Source: Paracoccaceae bacterium
GTDB taxonomy: Bacteria; Pseudomonadota; Alphaproteobacteria; Rhodobacterales; Rhodobacteraceae
Assembly: GCA_022843025.1 (NCBI GenBank)
Contig: JALHOL010000008.1
Coordinates: 151,615 to 215,614 of the forward strand
Length of the DNA: 64,000 bases
Reading direction: 5' to 3'
Shown: positions 1 to 8,248 of the stretch, one piece after another
Numbering within the stretch: position 1 is the stretch's first letter
Layout: each line of letters begins with the position of its first letter
Program-made: the position numbers and the translations under genes
The notes under the pieces: generated by a model
The model's database searches: none
The model's input: only the letters and a program-made list of their open reading frames with translations
What the model was told of the DNA's origin: nothing

Positions 1-1180
1 CAAGCACCTCGGGCACCAGCGGGCGGGAATTGTATTCCGACGCCATCACCGCGCCATAGGCCCCGGCGGACCGGAAGGCCACCAGATCGCCCTCGGCCAG
101 AAGGGGCAATTCCCGCGCCTTGGCAAAGGTATCGCCCGTTTCGCAGACCGGACCCACCACATCGAAGGGCTGGCTTGGGCTTGCGGCGGGCGGCTCCATC
201 ACCGGGACGATGTCATGGTGCGCGCCATACATGGACGGGCGGGCCAGATCGTTCATCGCGGCGTCGAGGATCAGGAAATCCCGCCCCTCGCCGTTCTTCA
301 CATAGATCACGGAGGATACCAGCAGTCCCGCATTGCCGGAAATCAGGCGGCCGGGTTCAATTTCGATCTCGCAGCCCAGATCGCCCACTGTCCGTTTGAT
401 CAGCGCGCCGTAATCCATGGGCAGGGGCGGGGCTTCGTTCGACCGTGTGTAGGGAATCCCCAAGCCGCCGCCCAGATCAAGGCGGCGGATATTGTGCCCC
501 GCCGCGCGCAGCTGGCGCGTCAGATCGGCCACTTTAAGGTAAGCCTGTTCGAACGGTTCCAGATCGGTCAACTGGCTGCCGATATGGACGTCGATCCCCA
601 CCACATCGATCCCCGGCAGGCGGGCGGCTTCGGCGTAAACCTCGGGCGCGCGGTCGATGGGGATGCCGAACTTGTTTTCCTTTTTCCCGGTCGCGATCTT
701 TTCATGGGTGCGCGCGTCCACATCCGGGTTCACCCGGATGGTGATGGGGGCCACCACACCCAAAGACACCGCCACCTCGGACAATGCGCGCAATTCCGGC
801 TCGCTTTCCACGTTGAACTGGCGGATGCCGCCGGTCAGGGCCAGATGCATTTCTTCGCGCGTCTTGCCGACGCCGGAGAACACGATCCGGTCGCCCGGGA
901 CGCCTGCGGCGCGGGCGCGGCGGTATTCACCGCCCGACACCACATCCATCCCCGCGCCCAGATCACCGATCAGCTTCAGCACGGCGATGTTGGACAGGGA
1001 CTTGATGGCGAAACATACCATGTGCGGCAGGGGCGACAGCGCCTCGGTGAACAGGTGGTAATGGCGCGTCAGCGTGGCCGCGGAATAAACATAGAAGGGC
1101 GTGCCGACCGTGGCGGCAATATCGGTGATCGCCACATCTTCGGCGTGCAGCGTGCCGTCTCTGTACAGGAAATGATCCAT
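1..1180 (-). CDS. lysA: diaminopimelate decarboxylase, 3' end beyond the window
   Basis: This is the last step of lysine synthesis: PLP-dependent decarboxylation of meso-diaminopimelate to L-lysine in the cytoplasm. About 393 residues are visible and the C-terminal few tens lie beyond base 1. The PLP lysine sits in FAIKSLSN (about residue 60). HIGSQ, the glycine-rich DLGGGLGIPY and the GPVCETGD cysteine motif are all present and typical of the family. The start at 1180 has a GAGG ribosome binding site 6 bases upstream. In many alphaproteobacteria argH, a small lipoprotein and lysA are neighbours. Here the argH group lies on the same strand, but a quinone reductase on the other strand is inserted between them. 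Confidence 0.95.
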   Translation of the reverse strand, partial: MDHFLYRDGTLHAEDVAITDIAATVGTPFYVYSAATLTRHYHLFTEALSPLPHMVCFAIKSLSNIAVLKLIGDLGAGMDVVSGGEYRRARAAGVPGDRIVFSGVGKTREEMHLALTGGIRQFNVESEPELRALSEVAVSLGVVAPITIRVNPDVDARTHEKIATGKKENKFGIPIDRAPEVYAEAARLPGIDVVGIDVHIGSQLTDLEPFEQAYLKVADLTRQLRAAGHNIRRLDLGGGLGIPYTRSNEAPPLPMDYGALIKRTVGDLGCEIEIEPGRLISGNAGLLVSSVIYVKNGEGRDFLILDAAMNDLARPSMYGAHHDIVPVMEPPAASPSQPFDVVGPVCETGDTFAKARELPLLAEGDLVAFRSAGAYGAVMASEYNSRPLVPEVL

Positions 1181-1325
1181 CGTTCCTCACCCGCCCCTGG
1201 CACGCATTGACCGCTGCATCTAGCCGCAACCACAGGCGATTTCCACCCCGTTTCCCGCCCGCCGCACTGGACCCTGCCGCTGGGTTGGTTAGCATCCCGA
1301 ACAGCAAGCAAGCGGGAGAACGGCC

Positions 1326-2300
1326 ATGGCGCGGACAGTCATCATCGAGGCGGCGGGGGGACCCGAGGTTCTGAAGCTGGTGGATCGCCCGGTGGGCGAC
1401 CCCGGCCCGGGCGAAGTGCGGATCACCCACCGCGCGTGCGGGTTGAATTTCATCGACGTGTATCAGCGGTCAGGGATGTATCCGATGGCGCTTCCTGCCG
1501 CTTTGGGCATGGAAGCCAGCGGCGTGATTGATGCGGTGGGCGCGGGTGTGACGCATGTGAAACCGGGGGACCGCGTGGCCTATGCCGCCAACCCGCCCGG
1601 CGCCTATGCCGAGGCGCGGGTGATGCCCGCCGCGCAGGTCTGCCCGCTGCCCGACACGATCAGCTTTGACGAAGGCGCTGCCATGATGCTCAAGGGCATG
1701 ACGGTGCAGTATCTGTTCCGCCGCACCACCCCCATCAAACGCGGCGATACGGTGCTGTTCCATGCGGCAGCCGGGGGCGTGGGCCTGATCGCCTGCCAAT
1801 GGGCGCGGGCGGAGGGCATCACCCTGATCGCCACTGCCGGATCGGATGAGAAATGCCAACTCGCGCTGGATCATGGGGCGACCCATGCGATCAACTACCG
1901 GACCGAGGATTTCGCCGCCCGCGTGCGTGACTTGACCGGAGGCAAGGGCGTGGATGTGGTGATGGATGCCGTGGGCAAGGACACGTTCGACGGCAGCCTG
2001 AACTGCCTGAAACCCTTTGGCATGATGATTTCCTTCGGCAATGCCAGCGGCAAGGTGCCGCCCTTTGACATCGGCATTCTGGCGGCCAAGGGATCGCTGA
2101 AGATCACGCGGCAGACGCTGTTCACCCATATCGCCGATCACGCCACCTGTCAGGCTATGGCGCAGGAGTTGTTCGCGATGGTCACCTCGGGCGCGGTGAA
2201 AATCCGCATCGACCAGCGGTTCCCGCTGGAACAGGTGGCCGATGCCCACCGCGCGCTGGAGGCACGGGCGACGACGGGGCAGACGATCCTGACCCTGTAA
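1326..2300 (+). CDS. qor: NADPH:quinone oxidoreductase, zeta-crystallin-like
   Basis: This is a 324-residue medium-chain reductase of the zinc-free quinone reductase (QOR) branch, expected to reduce quinones with NADPH in the cytosol. The GroES-like N-terminal domain lacks the structural zinc cysteines of alcohol dehydrogenases. The Rossmann motif AAAGGVG is near residue 150 and the LKGMTVQYL segment is typical of QOR. It is transcribed divergently from lysA across a 145-base gap and converges on the DUF2834 gene. A second, more distant paralogue lies at 31642-32631. The true substrate cannot be read from sequence. Confidence 0.85.
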   Translation: MARTVIIEAAGGPEVLKLVDRPVGDPGPGEVRITHRACGLNFIDVYQRSGMYPMALPAALGMEASGVIDAVGAGVTHVKPGDRVAYAANPPGAYAEARVMPAAQVCPLPDTISFDEGAAMMLKGMTVQYLFRRTTPIKRGDTVLFHAAAGGVGLIACQWARAEGITLIATAGSDEKCQLALDHGATHAINYRTEDFAARVRDLTGGKGVDVVMDAVGKDTFDGSLNCLKPFGMMISFGNASGKVPPFDIGILAAKGSLKITRQTLFTHIADHATCQAMAQELFAMVTSGAVKIRIDQRFPLEQVADAHRALEARATTGQTILTL

Positions 2301-2330
2301 GCCCCCGACTGCCGGAAGTCCGCGGCCGCC

Positions 2331-2648
2331 TTAACCCTGCGGCCGCGAGCGCAGGAACAGATAGAGCGGCAAGCCGCAACTGACGCCGATGCAGAAGGTG
2401 GCTGGAATGGCGATCAGCCCCAGCCAAGCCTTGCGCGGGATCGTCTCTGCCAGCACCCAAACGGTCAGCGTCACCGCTGCGATGGTCAGATCCCAGGTCA
2501 GCCCGGTGGTGGAGGCATTGACATACCAGGCGTCGATCAGCCCTGACAGGCCGGTCCCGGTTTCGTTCATATAGGTGACGAACCAGTACATCGGGTGGAT
2601 CGCCCCCCAGACGGCCAGCGCCAGCCACACAATCCGGATCGGGGCCAT
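2331..2648 (-). CDS. DUF2834 family membrane protein
   Basis: This 105-residue protein has three or four hydrophobic segments: an N-terminal one starting IRIVWLALAVWG, then DLTIAAVTLTVWVLAE, then LIAIPATFCIGVSCGLPLYL. The spacing and the short charged ends fit DUF2834, a family of small inner-membrane proteins with no known role. The ATG at 2648 overlaps the stop of the upstream lipoprotein as TGATG, so translation is probably coupled. A GTG three bases earlier is the alternative start. It is the last gene of the argH-lipoprotein group. Confidence 0.75.
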   Translation of the reverse strand: MAPIRIVWLALAVWGAIHPMYWFVTYMNETGTGLSGLIDAWYVNASTTGLTWDLTIAAVTLTVWVLAETIPRKAWLGLIAIPATFCIGVSCGLPLYLFLRSRPQG

Positions 2649-2788
2649 CACAGGCCACCCTGAATGCCGACCCGCGCCTCGCCCGTGATCGCCACGGCAG
2701 GGGCGGCTTTTGATGGCGCGACGGGCGGCCCATCGGCGCCACAGGCGGCAAGCAGGGCAAGGGCAGTCAGGGCAAGAAGGGATTTCAT
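2648..2788 (-). CDS. small lipoprotein, possibly LptM-like
   Basis: This 46-residue protein consists of a lipoprotein signal peptide with lipobox LLAAC (Cys16) and about 30 polar, proline- and alanine-rich residues. After processing it would be a lipidated peptide at the periplasmic membrane. LptM (YifL), a short lipoprotein that assists maturation of the LPS translocon, often sits between argH and lysA in alphaproteobacteria. The position therefore suggests LptM, but three candidates are present here and sequence alone does not decide. The stop overlaps the DUF2834 start. Confidence 0.65.
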   Translation of the reverse strand: MKSLLALTALALLAACGADGPPVAPSKAAPAVAITGEARVGIQGGL

Positions 2789-2813
2789 GGCAAGCAAACC
2801 TTTGTTGGAAACA

Positions 2814-2978
2814 TCACGGGGAATAGCTGATCCGCCCGCCGCCCAGCCCCGCCGATACCGACGGGCTGACGGTCAGCCCATCCGCGCCAAGGCTTAGCCC
2901 GGCATTCAGCCGGGGCGAGGTGCAGGCGGCAAGGCACAGGGCAAGGGCGATCAGGGCGGGTTTCAAAGCGGGTTTCAT
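2814..2978 (-). CDS. small lipoprotein of unknown function
   Basis: This is a 54-residue protein with a lipoprotein signal (lipobox CLAAC, Cys19) and a glycine- and serine-rich mature part of about 36 residues ending in GLGGGRISYSP. The ATG at 2978 overlaps the stop codon of the preceding lipoprotein as ATGA, showing translational coupling. No enzymatic motif is visible. It is one of three consecutive lipoproteins downstream of argH. Confidence 0.65.
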   Translation of the reverse strand: MKPALKPALIALALCLAACTSPRLNAGLSLGADGLTVSPSVSAGLGGGRISYSP

Positions 2979-3148
2979 CTGTTCATCCGGTGCAGCGGAT
3001 CGGTGACGGTGATGCCCAGCACAGGCTTGGGTGCGTTCAGATCGGTGCCAAAGGTTGTATTGTCCGACAGCGGAATTGCCAGCACGGGAAGGCTGCTGTC
3101 ACCGCAGGCCGCAAGCAGAACGAAGATTGGCAGCATCGCAAGGCGCAT
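2975..3148 (-). CDS. small lipoprotein of unknown function
   Basis: This 57-residue protein has a signal peptide with lipobox LLAAC (Cys15) and a mature part containing NTTFGTDLNAPKPVLG. It begins 45 bases after the argH stop on the same strand, so it is likely co-transcribed with argH. It overlaps the next lipoprotein by four bases (ATGA). The mature part resembles nothing I can name. As the one nearest argH it is also a candidate LptM. Confidence 0.65.
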   Translation of the reverse strand: MRLAMLPIFVLLAACGDSSLPVLAIPLSDNTTFGTDLNAPKPVLGITVTDPLHRMNR

Positions 3149-3193
3149 CCGGGTTCCCGTCGCAACGCAGCCTAGCGCCCAGAGGCGCCCCTG

Positions 3194-4597
3194 TCACGCC
3201 AGCCTTTCGCGCCACGCGGCGATCTGCCCACGCACCTGATCAGGGGCGGTGCCGCCATAGGACCGGCGCGAGCGGACGGAATTTTCCACCCCCAGCACAT
3301 CGAACACATCTGCGCGGATGCCTGCGTGCACGCTCTGCATGTCTGCCAGGGTGAGATCGGGCAGATCGCAGCCCTTACCCTCGGCCATTGCCACCAGCGT
3401 GCCGGTCACGTGATGCGCGTCACGGAAGGGCAGGCCCAGTTCCCGCACCAGCCAATCGGCCAGATCGGTGGCCGTGGAAAAGCCGCTGGCGGCGGCGGTT
3501 TTCAGAACGTCACGGTTGGCGGTCATGTCGGTGACCATGCCGGTCATCGCGGCCAAGGCCAGCATCAGTGTATCGGCGGCGTCGAAGACCTGTTCCTTGT
3601 CTTCCTGCATGTCCTTGGAATAGGTCAGCGCCAATCCCTTCATCACGGTGAACAGGGCCACCGTCGCGCCGAGGATGCGGCCCAGCTTGGCGCGCAGCAA
3701 TTCGGCCGCATCGGGGTTCTTCTTCTGCGGCATGATCGAGGAACCGGTGGTCCAGCGATCCGACAGGCGAACGAACCGGAATTGGGCCGAGGACCAGATC
3801 ACCAATTCCTCGGCAAAGCGGGACAGGTGCATGGCGCAGATGCTGCTGGCGGCCAGAAACTCCAGCGCGAAATCGCGGTCAGACACGGAATCAAGGCTGT
3901 TGGCTGTGGGCCGGTCAAACCCCAGCGCAGTGGCGGTCATCTGCCGGTCGATGGGGAAGGAGGTGCCCGCCAAAGCCGCAGCGCCAAGCGGGCATTCGTT
4001 CATCCGCGCCCGCGCGTCGATGAACCGGCCCCGGTCGCGCGACAGCATTTCGACATAAGCCATCATGTGATGGCCCCATGTCACCGGCTGCGCGGTTTGC
4101 AGATGGGTAAAGCCCGGCATCACCCAATCGGCCCCTGCTTCGGCTTGCGCCAGGAAGGCGCGCATCAGCGCCTCAAGCCCCGAAATGGCGGCATCGCATT
4201 GATCGCGCACCCAAAGCCGGAAATCGACGGCCACCTGATCATTGCGCGACCGCGCGGTGTGCAGCCGCCCCGCCGGTTCGCCGATCACCTCTTTCAGCCG
4301 GGCCTCCACATTCATGTGGATATCTTCAAGCTCTACCCGAAACGGGAAGTTCCCCGTTTCAATCTCTGACAACACCGTGAGAAGACCTTCCCCGATCGCC
4401 TCGGCGTCCTTATTGGTCAAGATGCCTGTGGCGGCGAGCATCGCCGCATGGGCGCGTGACCCTGCGATGTCTTGGGCATAGAGCCGTTTGTCGAACCCGA
4501 TGGAGGCGTTGATCGCCGTCATGATGGCGTCCGGCCCTTCGGCAAAGCGCCCGCCCCACATCTGGTTGGCGGATTTGGCATCGGGGGAAGCGGTCAT
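3194..4597 (-). CDS. argH: argininosuccinate lyase
   Basis: This enzyme cleaves argininosuccinate to arginine and fumarate, the last step of arginine synthesis. Its 467 residues match the usual family length. The fumarase-superfamily signature [12 protein letters not shown] is at residues 285-296, and [10 protein letters not shown] and the FTHLQTAQP region are intact. The start at 4597 is only 22 bases from the divergent tlpA start, so each promoter must overlap the neighbouring coding sequence. The three lipoproteins and DUF2834 follow on the same strand. Confidence 0.96.
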   Translation of the reverse strand: MTASPDAKSANQMWGGRFAEGPDAIMTAINASIGFDKRLYAQDIAGSRAHAAMLAATGILTNKDAEAIGEGLLTVLSEIETGNFPFRVELEDIHMNVEARLKEVIGEPAGRLHTARSRNDQVAVDFRLWVRDQCDAAISGLEALMRAFLAQAEAGADWVMPGFTHLQTAQPVTWGHHMMAYVEMLSRDRGRFIDARARMNECPLGAAALAGTSFPIDRQMTATALGFDRPTANSLDSVSDRDFALEFLAASSICAMHLSRFAEELVIWSSAQFRFVRLSDRWTTGSSIMPQKKNPDAAELLRAKLGRILGATVALFTVMKGLALTYSKDMQEDKEQVFDAADTLMLALAAMTGMVTDMTANRDVLKTAAASGFSTATDLADWLVRELGLPFRDAHHVTGTLVAMAEGKGCDLPDLTLADMQSVHAGIRADVFDVLGVENSVRSRRSYGGTAPDQVRGQIAAWRERLA

Positions 4598-4619
4598 GGC
4601 GATGGCCTTCGGAGGGAAG

Positions 4620-5165
4620 ATGCTGCGGAAAATTCTGGCCGTCCTTTATACGGCCTTGGCCATCGGTGCAAATGCCGCCCTTGCGGGCGATATCGAGGCG
4701 CTGCGCGAAGGCGACATGCGCAAGCTGGCGATTCATGCCGCCCCGGTGGACTTGCCCGCCGCCGTGTTTCTGGATGCCGATGATGCCGCGGTGCCGCTGG
4801 CACAGTGGCAGGGCAAATGGGTGGTGCTGAACTTCTGGGCCACATGGTGCGCGCCCTGCCGCAAGGAGATGCCCTCGCTTCTGCGCCTGCAACAGGCGAT
4901 GCCCGATCTGGCGGTGCTGCCCGTGGCCACGGGGCGCAACGCGGTGGAAGGGATTGAGCGGTTCTATGAAGAGGCTGGCGTGCAGGCCCTGCCCATCCTG
5001 CGCGACCCAAAAAGCGAACTGGCCCGGCCCATGGGCGTGATGGGCCTGCCGGTGACGGTGATCCTGAACCCGCAGGGGCAGGAAGTGGCCCGCCTGATCG
5101 GCGATGCCGAATGGGACAGCGCCCATGCGCAAACCGTTCTGGCTGCGATGATGGCCGGGAACTGA
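4620..5165 (+). CDS. tlpA: TlpA-family thiol:disulfide interchange protein
   Basis: This 181-residue protein has an N-terminal signal peptide or anchor (about residues 1-22) and a thioredoxin fold with the redox motif CAPC at residues 77-80 inside [10 protein letters not shown]. Such proteins reduce disulfides in the periplasm, often during cytochrome c or oxidase assembly. The start was placed at 4620 because GGAGG ends 5 bases upstream and the signal peptide begins immediately. An earlier in-frame ATG at 4596 would add eight residues without its own ribosome binding site. A hairpin terminator follows directly. Confidence 0.88.
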   Translation: MLRKILAVLYTALAIGANAALAGDIEALREGDMRKLAIHAAPVDLPAAVFLDADDAAVPLAQWQGKWVVLNFWATWCAPCRKEMPSLLRLQQAMPDLAVLPVATGRNAVEGIERFYEEAGVQALPILRDPKSELARPMGVMGLPVTVILNPQGQEVARLIGDAEWDSAHAQTVLAAMMAGN

Positions 5166-5168
5166 ATC

Positions 5169-5210
5169 GCGCGCGCCGGGCGTGCCGCCCGCCGCGCATT
5201 TCTTTTTTCC
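5169..5210 (+). terminator. intrinsic terminator of tlpA
   Basis: A GC-rich imperfect hairpin (outer arms GCGCG/CGCGC, inner CGGGC/GCCCG) lies a few bases after the tlpA stop and is followed by TTTCTTTTTT. Confidence 0.6.
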
Positions 5211-5244
5211 GTCCCGCCGCCTTGCGGCGGCGTGCCGGCAGGAT

Positions 5245-5309
5245 GGGGGGCCAGCCCCCCAGGCGCGTGCCGCGCCTCCCCCCCGGGGTATTTGCCGCCA
5301 AGATGAAGA
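5245..5309. repeat. double-hairpin intergenic repeat element
   Basis: Two adjacent perfect hairpins (GGGGGGC/GCCCCCC at 5245-5260 and AGGCGCG/CGCGCCT at 5261-5277) are followed by a non-palindromic tail containing CCCCGGGGTATTTG and AAGATGAAG. The element ends exactly at the tag stop codon. From memory, similar blocks with a GGGGTATTT...AAGATGAAG tail are frequent at gene 3' ends in Rhodobacterales. Only one copy was noticed in this window, so the repeat status rests on that recollection. Confidence 0.5.
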
Positions 5310-5909
5310 TCAGGCTTCCTTGGCCAAGGCCGCCACCCGGGGCTGCGCGGGGCAAGTGATCAGGTGGTCATTCACCAGACCGGTGGCTTGCAGGAAGGCG
5401 TAGGTGATGGTGGGGCCGCAGAAGGTGAAGCCGTCCTTTTTCAGCTGCTTTGAGATGGCCTGCGACAGGGGCGTTTCCGTCGGGATATCGCGCGGGCCTG
5501 CGGGGCGGTTCTGCAAGGGCCGCCCGTCGAGATATTTCCACAGATATGGCGAGAAGCCTTCGCGTTCTTCGATCGCCAGATAGGCGCGGGCAGAGCGGAT
5601 GGTGCCTTCGATCTTGCCCCGGTGGCGGATGATGCCGGGATCGGCCAGCAGGCGCGCGACATCCGATTCGCCCCAGCTTGCGATGGTTTCAGGCCGGAAC
5701 CCTGCGAAAGCGGCGCGGAAATTGTCGCGCTTTTTCAGGATCGTGATCCAGCTGAGCCCGGCCTGAAAGCCATCCAGGATCAGTTTTTCCCACAAGGCGC
5801 GCGGATCGTATTCCGGAACACCCCATTCTTCATCGTGATAGGCCACGTAAAGCGGATCTGTCCCGCACCAGGGGCAGCGGCCATTGTCGGTGTGGTGCTG
5901 ATCGGGCAT
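5310..5909 (-). CDS. tag: DNA-3-methyladenine glycosylase I
   Basis: This enzyme excises 3-methyladenine from alkylated DNA to start base excision repair. At 199 residues it has the family length. The zinc-binding N-terminus CPWCGTDPLYVAYHDEEWG is intact, as is WEKLILDGFQAGLSW, which carries the glutamate of the base pocket. The C-terminal CGPTITYAFLQATG and VNDH are also typical. The start at 5909 has GGGGGA upstream; the longer open frame before it overlaps the divergent EAL gene and was rejected. Confidence 0.95.
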   Translation of the reverse strand: MPDQHHTDNGRCPWCGTDPLYVAYHDEEWGVPEYDPRALWEKLILDGFQAGLSWITILKKRDNFRAAFAGFRPETIASWGESDVARLLADPGIIRHRGKIEGTIRSARAYLAIEEREGFSPYLWKYLDGRPLQNRPAGPRDIPTETPLSQAISKQLKKDGFTFCGPTITYAFLQATGLVNDHLITCPAQPRVAALAKEA

Positions 5910-5987
5910 GGCCGTTCCCCCAAATGCCTTTACCCGATGTTTACGGGCGCAGGGGCAGGATTGTCGACGGGTCTTGCGGGGGTTGCG

Positions 5988-6836
5988 ATGAGGATGGACA
6001 GCGGTGCAGGTCTGGCAGACGGGGCAAGCCCCCTGTCCTTTGCCATGGCGGAAAGCGCGGCCGATGCGGTGGCGCTGGTGGCCGAGGCGGTGCGCCTGCG
6101 GCGGTTGCGGCTGGCCTATCACCCGGTGGTTCTGGCAGGCATGCCGGGCAGGATCGGCTTTCACGAAGGGCTGATGCGGGTGCTGGATCCGGGCGGACGC
6201 GTGATCCCGGCGCGCGATTTCATGCCCGCGATCGAGGCGCATGAGTTGGGCCGCGAGATTGATTGCGCCGCGTTGGCCATGGGGCTGGATGCGCTGGTGC
6301 GGCATCCGCAACTGCGCCTGTCGGTGAACATGTCGGCGCGGTCGGTGGGCTGGCCCCGCTGGATGAAGCTGCTGCGCGCGGGGCTGGCGCGGCACCCGGG
6401 CATCGGCGACCGGCTGATCCTTGAAGTCGCCGAGGCCAGCGTGATGACCGTGCCGGAACTGCTGGCCGGGATGATCGCCGAATTGCGGCCCAGTGGCGTG
6501 TCCTTTGCGCTGGACGGGTTCGGTGCCGGGGCCTTTGCCCTGCGCCATTTCCGCGAGCTGACCTTTGATCTGCTGAAGGTCGATGCCCAATACAGCCGGG
6601 GCATTCACACCCATGCCGACAATCAGGTGCTGATGGCCGCCTATCTGGCCATCGCGCGGCAATTCGACATGCTTCTGGTGGCGCAGGGCGTGGAACAGGC
6701 GGCCGAGGCGGACTGGCTGGGCCAACTGGGCGTTGATTGTTTGCAGGGCTATCACTTTGCCGCGCCGAAGCTCATCCCCGAAGGGTTGGAGGCAGAAACC
6801 AGCCCTTCTGATGCGCCGCCGAAGGCGGAACGTTGA
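5988..6836 (+). CDS. degenerate EAL-domain protein, probably not a phosphodiesterase
   Basis: This 282-residue protein is a single EAL domain without a GGDEF partner, signal peptide or membrane segment. Active EAL domains hydrolyse cyclic di-GMP. Here ExLxR survives as EGLMR, the Asn of SVNMSARS and the Lys of LLKVDAQ are present. However, the metal-binding DDFGTG is DGFGAG and the AEGVET motif is AQGVEQ. Loss of the second Asp and of the loop Glu argues for a c-di-GMP-binding or regulatory role without catalysis. It is transcribed divergently from tag. In-frame ATGs at 5937 and 5994 are alternatives to the chosen start. Confidence 0.75.
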   Translation: MRMDSGAGLADGASPLSFAMAESAADAVALVAEAVRLRRLRLAYHPVVLAGMPGRIGFHEGLMRVLDPGGRVIPARDFMPAIEAHELGREIDCAALAMGLDALVRHPQLRLSVNMSARSVGWPRWMKLLRAGLARHPGIGDRLILEVAEASVMTVPELLAGMIAELRPSGVSFALDGFGAGAFALRHFRELTFDLLKVDAQYSRGIHTHADNQVLMAAYLAIARQFDMLLVAQGVEQAAEADWLGQLGVDCLQGYHFAAPKLIPEGLEAETSPSDAPPKAER

Positions 6837-6952
6837 CCCTGCGGCAATCTGCGGGCGCAAGAATGTTGCTTTTGTTTCCCCCCCGTCTAGGCCATGCTGC
6901 AAGGCGGCGCGGTCACGCGGACCCCGCCCCGATGGGAGAGAGAGGATCAACC

Positions 6953-8128
6953 ATGACCAATGTCGTCATCGTTTCAGCAGGCCGGACAGCCGTAGGCAGT
7001 TTCAACGGTTCCTTTGCCAACACCCCGGCGCATGACCTTGGCGCTGCGGTGATCGAGGCGGTCGTCGCCCGCGCTGGCATCGACAAGGCCGAGGTGGAGG
7101 AAACGATCCTCGGTCAGGTTCTGACCGCAGGTCAGGGCCAGAACCCCGCCCGTCAGGCGCATATCAAGGCCGGTCTGCCGAAAGAGGCCAGCGCATGGTC
7201 GCTCAATCAGGTGTGCGGGTCGGGCCTGCGCGCGGTGGCGCTGGGCGCGCAGCATGTGCAACTGGGCGATGCGCGGATCGTGGTCGCGGGCGGGCAAGAG
7301 AACATGTCGCTGTCGCCCCATGTCGCGCATCTGCGCGCCGGCACCAAGATGGGCGACATGAAGTTCATCGATTCGATGATCAAGGACGGGTTGTGGGATG
7401 CCTTCAACGGCTATCACATGGGCCAGACCGCGGAAAACGTTGCCAATCAGTGGCAGATTTCGCGCGACATGCAGGATGAATTCGCGCTGGGCAGCCAGAA
7501 CAAGGCCGAAGCCGCGCAGAAGGCCGGCAAGTTCAAGGATGAGATCATCCCCTTCCTGATTTCCACCCGCAAGGGCGACATCACGGTGGATGCTGATGAA
7601 TATATCCGCGCGGGGGCCACGCTCGAATCAATGCAGAAGCTGAAGCCCGCCTTCACCAAGGAAGGGTCGGTTACTGCGGGTAATGCCTCGGGTCTGAACG
7701 ATGGCGCGGCGGCGGTGGTGCTGATGTCGGCGGATGAGGCGGCGCGGCGCGGGCTGACGCCGCTCGCCCGGATCGCATCTTACGCGACGGCGGGGCTGGA
7801 CCCGTCGATCATGGGCGTGGGGCCGATCCATGCCAGCCGCAAGGCGCTGGAAAAAGCCGGCTGGAAGGTGGGCGATCTGGATCTGGTCGAGGCGAATGAG
7901 GCCTTTGCCGCCCAGGCCTGCGCGGTGAACAAGGATATGGGCTGGGATCCGTCCATCGTGAACGTGAACGGCGGGGCTATCGCCATCGGCCACCCGATCG
8001 GCGCTTCGGGCGCGCGCATCCTGAACACGCTGCTGTTCGAGATGGCCCGCCGCGATGCCAAGCGCGGGCTGGCCACGCTGTGCATCGGCGGCGGTATGGG
8101 TGTTGCCATGTGTCTGGAACGCGCCTGA
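6953..8128 (+). CDS. phaA: acetyl-CoA acetyltransferase
   Basis: This biosynthetic thiolase condenses two acetyl-CoA into acetoacetyl-CoA, the entry step to polyhydroxybutyrate. Its 391 residues match the family. The nucleophilic Cys88 lies in NQVCGSG, the catalytic His in [11 protein letters not shown] and the C-terminal Cys in CIGGGMG. The start at 6953 follows an AGAGAGGA ribosome binding site; the open frame extending upstream lacks one. phaB follows after 120 bases that hold two palindromes, so the pair is probably a regulated operon. The polymerase phaC is not in the window. Confidence 0.95.
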   Translation: MTNVVIVSAGRTAVGSFNGSFANTPAHDLGAAVIEAVVARAGIDKAEVEETILGQVLTAGQGQNPARQAHIKAGLPKEASAWSLNQVCGSGLRAVALGAQHVQLGDARIVVAGGQENMSLSPHVAHLRAGTKMGDMKFIDSMIKDGLWDAFNGYHMGQTAENVANQWQISRDMQDEFALGSQNKAEAAQKAGKFKDEIIPFLISTRKGDITVDADEYIRAGATLESMQKLKPAFTKEGSVTAGNASGLNDGAAAVVLMSADEAARRGLTPLARIASYATAGLDPSIMGVGPIHASRKALEKAGWKVGDLDLVEANEAFAAQACAVNKDMGWDPSIVNVNGGAIAIGHPIGASGARILNTLLFEMARRDAKRGLATLCIGGGMGVAMCLERA

Positions 8129-8139
8129 CGCCAGTTTTG

Positions 8140-8194
8140 CTGCGGCAACAATGCCGCAGGTGCGAAAGGGACGCGCAACATTGTTGCGCGTCCC
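8140..8194. promoter_or_regulatory. two palindromes between phaA and phaB (operator or attenuator)
   Basis: The first is CTGCGGCA-ACAA-TGCCGCAG (8140-8159). The second is a 27-base perfect palindrome with 12-base arms GGGACGCGCAAC (8168-8194). The TTTTGCTGC context of the first resembles the TGC-rich sites bound by PhaR repressors in this group, which is an inference. The second is followed by TGTTCATTTC, too weak in T for a confident terminator, and may reduce read-through or protect an mRNA end. Confidence 0.55.
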
Positions 8195-8248
8195 TGTTCA
8201 TTTCGGTAACACCATTTCAAGAACGTCTGAATTCAGGAGGAGGGACGA

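Noticed and set aside
215..1210. Long plus-strand reading frame opposite lysA
   Set aside because: Its product is Arg/His/Gly-rich with no family match, and lysA on the other strand has complete catalytic motifs. It is an artefact of high GC at third positions.
3326..4369. Plus-strand reading frame opposite argH
   Set aside because: argH is intact on the minus strand with its signature sequence; the antisense product is low-complexity and has no ribosome binding site.
5937..5987. Earlier start for the EAL protein at 5937
   Set aside because: It lies only 27 bases from the divergent tag start and has no good ribosome binding site; the start at 5988 leaves room for promoters.
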